The translations under genes and the position numbers were made by a program. A stretch of 64,000 nt of DNA, from the NCBI GenBank assembly GCA_029260395.1, contig JAJDDJ010000017.1:1-64000 (forward strand), written 5' to 3'. This DNA is from Phycisphaerales bacterium. GTDB taxonomy: Bacteria; Planctomycetota; Phycisphaerae; Phycisphaerales; UBA1924. The notes under the pieces are model-generated. The model saw only the letters and a program-made list of their open reading frames with translations. It was not told the DNA's origin and ran no database searches. Shown here piece after piece: positions 63,796 to 64,000 of the stretch (within the stretch, counting starts at the first letter, position 1; each line of letters begins with the position of its first letter).

Positions 63796-64000
63796 ATGCT
63801 GAGCTGGCGCATGTTCACCGACCCGTATTCGATCGCGACGATTGTCCTTCCGCTCGTAGTGCTGCTCTGGCTGTGCGGACGTGCGCTATTCGCCGGCAGG
63901 CTCGGCAGGGGGCCTCGGTGCGGGGCGTGCAAGCACGAGACCGCCGTGCCCCCGGGCGACCGCTGCCCCGAGTGCGGGATGCTCTACACGGATGCGGGTA
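63796..64000 (+). CDS. Membrane protein with zinc ribbon, cut by window edge
   Basis: The start MLSWRMFTDPYSIATIVLPL follows TGGAGG at 8 bases. A membrane helix (IATIVLPLVVLLWLCGRALF) precedes CGACKHETAVPPGDRCPECG, two CxxC pairs forming a zinc-ribbon. It runs off the window after 68 codons. Similar N-terminal helix-plus-ribbon proteins occur in planctomycetes; function unknown. Confidence 0.7.
   Translation, partial: MLSWRMFTDPYSIATIVLPLVVLLWLCGRALFAGRLGRGPRCGACKHETAVPPGDRCPECGMLYTDAG

Overview
The window is a high-GC chromosomal segment that looks like a member of the Planctomycetota, most likely class Phycisphaerae. Several proteins end in a short repeated C-terminal module, GDIADDFG...DGMVSFGDFLALLGLIGPCP, which is the GC-type dockerin anchor known from Phycisphaerales. 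Other planctomycete marks are a LEPR-type N-terminus, DUF1559-like prepilin proteins ([25 protein letters not shown]), and an ECF sigma/CHAT operon. The taxon is inferred from these marks; no rRNA or other phylogenetic marker gene was analysed.

Left part (1-12.6 kb): an accessory-looking region. It opens with a partial tyrosine recombinase catalytic domain. Five genes for secreted repeat or propeller proteins follow, most with GC-type dockerin tails, and they surround a complete pxpBCA operon for 5-oxoproline hydrolysis. Two orphan dockerin remnants lie in the gaps. At about 10.9 kb the last of these genes loses its dockerin and runs into the 3' portion of a tRNA-His-like sequence, which looks like a recombination scar.

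12.8-18.4 kb holds the most interesting unit: an ECF sigma factor, a 212-residue soluble protein, a TPR-CHAT (caspase-like) protein and an exported subtilisin-like protease. The last three are tightly packed on one strand. The order resembles the output arm of type III-E CRISPR (sigma factor, regulator, TPR-CHAT), but no CRISPR array or effector is visible here. Decayed coding sequence and tRNA-Asn follow.

19.3-28.0 kb carries ribosomal protein L31, cobalamin-dependent methionine synthase split into two adjacent genes, a large MscK-like mechanosensitive channel and a CorA/ZntB-like transporter. A block of eleven contiguous 21-bp repeats lies at 28.15-28.38 kb. The leftward genes at 28.4-33.2 kb encode a large membrane protein, an ABC ATPase and a membrane-anchored protein.

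33.3-50.9 kb is mostly housekeeping: M20 peptidase, prepilin-like proteins, IspH, RlmN, a YwaF-like membrane protein, a WecA/TagO-like sugar-phosphate transferase coupled to an O-antigen-ligase-like protein, EF-G, a short adenylate kinase, a transglutaminase-fold protein lacking its catalytic residues, and class II fumarase.

51-64 kb has a LEPR-type propeller protein, haem O synthase (CtaB) and a SCO1-like copper chaperone, an S9 dipeptidyl peptidase, a secreted protein of unknown function, another dockerin remnant, a small YqaE/Pmp3 protein coupled to a DUF4112 protein, a Ser/Thr kinase fused to a propeller, tRNA-Phe, an oligopeptide ABC ATPase and the start of a zinc-ribbon membrane protein.
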